Part shown: positions 5,226-7,895 of the stretch, piece by piece
How the letters are laid out: each line of letters begins with the position of its first letter
Position numbering within the stretch: the first letter of the stretch is position 1
Origin: an uncultured Collinsella sp.
GTDB taxonomy: Bacteria; Actinomycetota; Coriobacteriia; Coriobacteriales; Coriobacteriaceae
Assembly (NCBI GenBank): GCA_900554465.1
Contig: USHF01000061.1
Location: 1 to 7,895, forward strand
DNA length: 7,895 bases
Direction of reading: 5' to 3'
Notes under the pieces: generated by a model
Seen by the model: the letters and a program-made list of their open reading frames with translations, nothing else
The model's database searches: none
Told to the model about the DNA's origin: nothing
Made by a program: the position numbers and the translations under genes

Positions 5226-5308
5226 GCAATGCGGCGGAACGTTTTATTGCGCGTTGGGCGGACCGGTAAACCGTTCGGACGTTAAATCGAGCCGACTGCG
5301 CCTTTGCT

Positions 5309-5338
5309 TTGCCGGGGGTGTTCGTTATCGGCTAGTAT
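5309..5338 (+). promoter_or_regulatory. Candidate promoter of the lipoprotein gene
   Basis: TTGCCG (5309-5314) and TAGTAT (5333-5338) are 18 bp apart and each match 4 of 6 consensus positions. Transcription would start near 5345, just before the pair of overlapping hairpins. The stretch 5226-5308 shows nothing else I can name. Confidence 0.5.
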
Positions 5339-5351
5339 GGCCTTATTGTTA

Positions 5352-5381
5352 CGACGCGCACCGCGTCGGGAAGCGCGGTGC
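5352..5381 (+). promoter_or_regulatory. Two mutually exclusive hairpins in the lipoprotein gene leader
   Basis: CGACGCG (5352-5358) can pair perfectly with CGCGTCG (5362-5368). GCACCGCG (5358-5365) can instead pair perfectly with CGCGGTGC (5374-5381). The two helices share bases and cannot coexist. Both lie in the predicted short leader, the second ending about nine bases before the Shine-Dalgarno sequence. Confidence 0.4.
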
Positions 5382-5401
5382 CGCTTGTTGGGAGGAATGT
5401 C

Positions 5402-5959
5402 ATGAAGAAGAAGCTGCTGCTTGCGCCCCTGATGGCTGTTCTGGTCGCGTGCGTGGTTGTGCTTTCCGGCTGCGGAGGTCCTTCGGTTGAGGAGCTCATC
5501 ACCGAGGATCTTACGACGCAGTTTGACGAGGTCAAGAACGGCGGCGACGACTTCCTCGCCGGCCTGGAAGAGGCCTCGGGCGACGAGTTCGAGCAGCTGG
5601 GCATCGATCCCAAGGAGTACGCCAAGAGCTATCTCGAGGGTTTTGACTACAAGATCGGCGATGTGACGGTCGACGAGGACAAGGGCACCGCGACTGCCGA
5701 TGTCATCATTACCTGCAAGTCCATGAACAAGATCGTTGAAGATTTCGCCACCCAGTATCAGGAGAAGATCGCGGCGCTCGATACGATGCCTTCCGAGGAC
5801 GACCTGTACAAGATGGCCGGCCAGGTCATGGTCGACGTGACCAAGGCCGCTAAGACCAAGGACACCAAGGTTACCTTCAAGTACACCGCCAATGACGATG
5901 GCGAGTGGTCTGCTGACGATTCCGCAACCACCGAGATGATGAATGCAATGATGAACTAG
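5402..5959 (+). CDS. Small secreted lipoprotein of unknown function
   Basis: A 185-residue protein with a classical lipoprotein signal: MKKK, a hydrophobic stretch at 5-21, and the lipobox LSGC at 21-24, so Cys 24 should be lipid-anchored on the outer face of the membrane. The mature part is acidic (VEELITEDLTTQFDEV) and has helices followed by a segment that reads like beta strands (YKIGDVTVDEDKGTATADVIITCKS in part, about 83-107, and KVTFKYTANDDGEWS at 156-170). This layout resembles small NTF2-like or DUF-type lipoproteins common in Gram-positive gut bacteria, but I do not recognise a named family. The ATG at 5402 has GGGAGG six bases upstream; an in-frame GTG at 5378 lies before that site. 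It has its own promoter, sits between the crr terminator and structured repeat copy B, and has no functional neighbour. Confidence 0.85.
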   Translation: MKKKLLLAPLMAVLVACVVVLSGCGGPSVEELITEDLTTQFDEVKNGGDDFLAGLEEASGDEFEQLGIDPKEYAKSYLEGFDYKIGDVTVDEDKGTATADVIITCKSMNKIVEDFATQYQEKIAALDTMPSEDDLYKMAGQVMVDVTKAAKTKDTKVTFKYTANDDGEWSADDSATTEMMNAMMN

Positions 5960-5962
5960 GGG

Positions 5963-5972
5963 AGTTACGCGG
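5963..5972 (+). repeat. Orphan copy of the first arm of repeat A
   Basis: AGTTACGCGG here is identical to the start of copy A (2319-2328) but lies just before the true first arm of copy B and has no pairing partner. It may be a remnant of an older copy or of an insertion. Confidence 0.3.
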
Positions 5973-5977
5973 TAGTT

Positions 5978-6149
5978 CGTTGCGGCGTTTTACCAAACGC
6001 CGCAACTGCTCGACGCTGCAAACGCCCCTAAGCGGCAATCTGACGTTCAATTTCAAGGGCGCGACCAGAAGGTCAGCGCCCTTTCATTTCACGTCACCTT
6101 GCTCGCTTAGGGGCGTTTTCGCTGTCCGTCCTCTACCTGCGACGTTGCC
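5978..6149 (+). repeat. Structured RNA repeat, copy B (3' of lipoprotein gene)
   Basis: Same plan as copy A, starting 19 nt after the lipoprotein stop. Hairpin I: 5979-5990 with 5995-6006, 12 perfect pairs, loop TACC. Linker GACGCTGC at 6012-6019. Stem II: 6020-6038 with 6099-6118, 15 pairs, one bulged T, then four pairs. Hairpin III inside it: 6055-6066 with 6071-6083, 12 pairs, one bulged A, loop AGAA. The 31-nt 3' block at 6119-6149 differs from copy A at three positions. Stem I differs from copy A at four base pairs, all still Watson-Crick. Stem II and the lower part of stem III have quite different sequences but pair fully. No strong T-run follows hairpin III, so this copy is a poorer terminator than copy A. 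Confidence 0.8.
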
Positions 6150-6160
6150 ATTGTTTGACC

Positions 6161-6187
6161 AGTCGTTTAAGAACGTCCCCAACGACT
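6161..6187 (+). repeat. Conserved-loop hairpin repeat, copy 2 (plus orientation)
   Basis: AGTCGTT and AACGACT form a perfect seven-pair stem around the 13-nt loop TAAGAACGTCCCC. The loop matches copy 1 (2508-2534, minus strand) at 12 of 13 positions, and one stem pair is changed from A-T to G-C. It begins 12 nt after structured repeat B and lies about 50 nt beyond the end of the minus-strand phosphatase gene. Confidence 0.6.
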
Positions 6188-6235
6188 ACTTTCCGCGCAA
6201 CGGCATTGCGGCGGCTGGGTTGGGCAGCGCTGGCG

Positions 6236-6904
6236 TTACTCGCCCAGGATCAGCGCCGCGAGCTCTTCCTGCGTGTCAACCACGTAGTCGGCACCGGCTG
6301 CTTCGAGCTCTGCGCGGCCTCGGAAGCCCCAGCTGACGCCCGCACTCTTAAGGCCGGCGTTGTGACCGGTCAGGATATCGACATTGGAATCGCCCACGTA
6401 GAGCGTGGTCGACGGATCGGCGCCTAGCTCTTGCATCACATGCAGCGTGACGGGCGCTTCGGGCTTGGGCGGAAACGCATCGATACGGCCCTGTACCAGC
6501 GCAAAGCGCTCGGAACCAAAATACTTCTCGATAAGCGGAGCGGCCGAGACATGGTCCTTGTTGGTGAGTACGGCAAGCTGCACGCCCGCGGCGCGCAGGC
6601 GGTCGAGCATCTCGATCGTGCCGGCGTACGGTGCAGTGTGGTCTTCCTTGTGCTCGCCGTAATAAGCCCTAAACTCGGCAAGCGTCTGCTCAAACATACG
6701 GCCGTCGCCCGCATACTCGGCGGGCATAAAGCGCTCGACCAGCTTGAGCATGCCGTTTCCCACCTTGTAGCGGTACTCGTCTACGGCAAACGTGGGCCAG
6801 CCGTGCATCTCGCAGGTATGGTTGCCGGCGGCCGCCAGGTCCTCGAGCGTGTTGAGAATGGTGCCGTCCAGGTCAAAGATCGCATGGGAAAAAGCTGCTG
6901 CCAT
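6236..6904 (-). CDS. HAD-family phosphatase (phosphoglycolate phosphatase-like)
   Basis: A 222-residue cytosolic hydrolase of the haloacid dehalogenase superfamily, subfamily IA, similar to Gph and close to its usual length of about 220-230. All four motifs are visible: motif I DLDGT at 11-15 (nucleophile Asp 11, acid/base Asp 13), motif II LTNK at 113-116, motif III Lys 147 in PPKPEA, and motif IV GDSNVD at 171-176. A helical cap lies between motifs I and II. The substrate could be 2-phosphoglycolate or another small phosphoester; sequence alone does not decide. The ATG at 6904 has AGGAG five bases upstream; the frame is open for 21 further codons but without HAD sequence. It follows hypE on the same strand after 105 bp, so co-transcription is possible though the functions are unrelated. 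Confidence 0.92.
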   Translation of the reverse strand: MAAAFSHAIFDLDGTILNTLEDLAAAGNHTCEMHGWPTFAVDEYRYKVGNGMLKLVERFMPAEYAGDGRMFEQTLAEFRAYYGEHKEDHTAPYAGTIEMLDRLRAAGVQLAVLTNKDHVSAAPLIEKYFGSERFALVQGRIDAFPPKPEAPVTLHVMQELGADPSTTLYVGDSNVDILTGHNAGLKSAGVSWGFRGRAELEAAGADYVVDTQEELAALILGE

Positions 6905-6949
6905 GGGTGCTCCTGCCGCTTGAGTTGTAAAACGCACCCCATGATACTG

Positions 6950-6967
6950 GGCATGCGTGCCGGGCAT
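6950..6967. promoter_or_regulatory. Overlapping dyad and direct repeat between hypE and the phosphatase gene
   Basis: GGCATGCGTGCC is an inverted repeat (GGCA and TGCC arms), and GGGCATG occurs twice, 13 bp apart from start to start (6949 and 6962). A TATCAT box lies just beyond it on the minus strand but lacks a good -35. Possibly a control site for the phosphatase gene. Confidence 0.2.
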
Positions 6968-7009
6968 GTTTGGAATCTGAATATCTTTAATAGCCCTGAG
7001 CCTTTGTCG

Positions 7010-7846
7010 TTAGCAAATCCTCGGCAGCTGCTCTCCCACGAGCATGTCGAGGATACGGGTCGAGCCCCAGCCGGTGCGTACGCGCACGGCGGGACGGGCG
7101 CCCTCGGCAAGTGGCAGCACGCGGCCGATAATGGCAGCGTGCTCGCCGTAGCGGGCGGCGCGCATGGCGGCCAGTGCCGCATCTGCCTGTTCGGCCGGCA
7201 CCACAGCGACCATCTTGCCCTCGTTTGCCACCTGCAACACATCGTAGCCGAGCATCTCGCAGGCTGCCTGCACGTCGGGGCGCACGGGCACGGCATCCTC
7301 GTCGACCTCCATGGCAACGCCGCTGGCCTGGGCAAACTCGTTGAGCGTGGACGCCAGGCCACCGCGCGTGGGGTCGCGGAAGCAGCGTGTGTCGGGTGCT
7401 GCGGCAAGCACATCGGCAATCAGGTGGTTGAGCGGCGCGGCATCGCTTTCGATGGTGCTCGAAAACGCCAGGCCCTCGCGTTGGCTCATGATGGCGATGC
7501 CGTGGTCGCCGAGTGTACCCGACACCAGGATGATATCGCCGGGCCGGCAGTTGGCGCCGCTGAGCGCCACGCCCGCGGGCACCTCGCCCACGCCGGCGGT
7601 ATTGATGTAGACGCCGTCGGCCCCGCCGCGCTCGACCACCTTGGTGTCGCCCGTGATTATGGACACGCCCGCCTCGCGCGCCGTCTCGGCCATCGTCTGC
7701 ACGATTTGACGCAGCTTGTCCATGGGATAGCCCTCTTCGAGGATAAAGCCGCACGATAGGTAGCGCACGTTGGCGCCCGAGGTCGCGACGTCGTTGACGG
7801 TTCCGCACACGGCGAGGCGGCCGATGTTGCCACCGGGGAAGAACTG
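7010..7846 (-). CDS. hypE: Hydrogenase maturation factor HypE, 5' end missing
   Basis: HypE dehydrates the carbamoyl group that HypF places on its C-terminal Cys, giving the thiocyanate that becomes the CN ligand of [NiFe]-hydrogenase iron. The last 278 residues are present; the family is about 330-350, so some 55 N-terminal residues lie beyond the contig end. It belongs to the PurM/AIR synthetase-like ATP-dependent superfamily. Visible: FFPGGNIGRLAVCGTVND at 2-19, the ATP-site region ITGDTKVVERG at 64-74, SGTLGDHGIAIM at 109-120, DPTRGGLA at 158-165, and the hallmark C-terminus GEQLPRIC with the terminal carrier Cys. It implies that the organism makes a [NiFe]-hydrogenase; other hyp genes would lie to the right, outside the window. 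Confidence 0.96.
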   Translation of the reverse strand, partial: QFFPGGNIGRLAVCGTVNDVATSGANVRYLSCGFILEEGYPMDKLRQIVQTMAETAREAGVSIITGDTKVVERGGADGVYINTAGVGEVPAGVALSGANCRPGDIILVSGTLGDHGIAIMSQREGLAFSSTIESDAAPLNHLIADVLAAAPDTRCFRDPTRGGLASTLNEFAQASGVAMEVDEDAVPVRPDVQAACEMLGYDVLQVANEGKMVAVVPAEQADAALAAMRAARYGEHAAIIGRVLPLAEGARPAVRVRTGWGSTRILDMLVGEQLPRIC

Positions 7847-7895
7847 CTGTCTCTTATACACATCTGACGCTGCCGACGACTCCTTACGTGTAGAT
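7847..7895 (-). other. Nextera sequencing adapter (artefact)
   Basis: This is the exact reverse complement of positions 1-49, beginning with CTGTCTCTTATACACATCT and carrying the same index on its other strand. It is synthetic; genomic sequence ends at 7846. It gives the hypE frame a spurious short upstream extension with a GTG codon. Confidence 0.98.

Noticed and set aside
6905..7009. Clear promoter for the HAD phosphatase
   Set aside because: A TATCAT box is present on the minus strand, but the sequence at the proper distance (ACATGC) is a poor -35, so read-through from hypE is equally likely.
6431..7759. 442-residue plus-strand open frame
   Set aside because: It is antisense to hypE and the HAD phosphatase, has no recognisable domain, and is an artefact of GC-rich codon bias.
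50..7846. CRISPR array, tRNA, rRNA, transposase or phage genes
   Set aside because: No regularly spaced direct repeats, cloverleaf structures or mobility genes were found on either strand.
1..7895. 49-bp perfect terminal inverted repeat as a mobile element end
   Set aside because: It is identical to a Nextera P5 adapter with index and Read-1 primer, so it is a library artefact.

Overview
The window is an assembled contig, not a natural replicon end. Positions 1-49 and 7847-7895 are a perfect inverted copy of an Illumina Nextera adapter: the P5 tail, an 8-base index, the Read-1 primer and the 19-bp Tn5 mosaic end. Genomic DNA runs from 50 to 7846. The DNA is GC-rich, genes have strong AGGAGG-type ribosome sites, and several intergenic repeat families are present. 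The mix of a 2Fe desulfoferrodoxin-like regulator, HypE, stand-alone PTS IIA-Glc and PyrE suggests an anaerobic gut actinobacterium of the Coriobacteriia, most likely a Collinsella. That assignment is inference from gene style, not from a marker gene.

Layout: a 5' fragment of mgtA (minus, Mg2+ P-type ATPase) is preceded by a long leader with a short upstream ORF and a stable hairpin. It is divergent from pyrE (plus). After pyrE comes structured repeat copy A, then two small hairpin repeats, then a regulator gene (plus) that fuses an XRE helix-turn-helix to a complete desulfoferrodoxin. That gene converges on a MurR/RpiR-family regulator (minus), with a 21-bp hairpin between them. The RpiR gene is divergent from crr (plus, PTS EIIA-Glc), which ends in a strong terminator. 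A small lipoprotein gene (plus) follows and is trailed by structured repeat copy B. The right end holds a HAD phosphatase (minus) and, upstream of it, a hypE lacking its 5' end (minus).

The genes are mostly single-gene transcription units of unrelated function: Mg2+ uptake, pyrimidine synthesis, redox response, sugar PTS control, cell-envelope lipoprotein, phosphatase and hydrogenase maturation. RpiR-crr is the one plausible functional pair, since both concern sugar metabolism and share a control region with recurring TTTGGCA motifs.

The most interesting material is between genes. Two ~170-nt elements (A at 2319-2491, B at 5978-6149) lie in the same orientation just after pyrE and the lipoprotein gene. 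They share loop and linker sequences while their stems differ by paired, compensating substitutions. This looks like a conserved structured RNA present in several copies, and I do not recognise it. A second family of hairpins with a conserved 13-nt loop lies beside each copy, in opposite orientations at the two loci.
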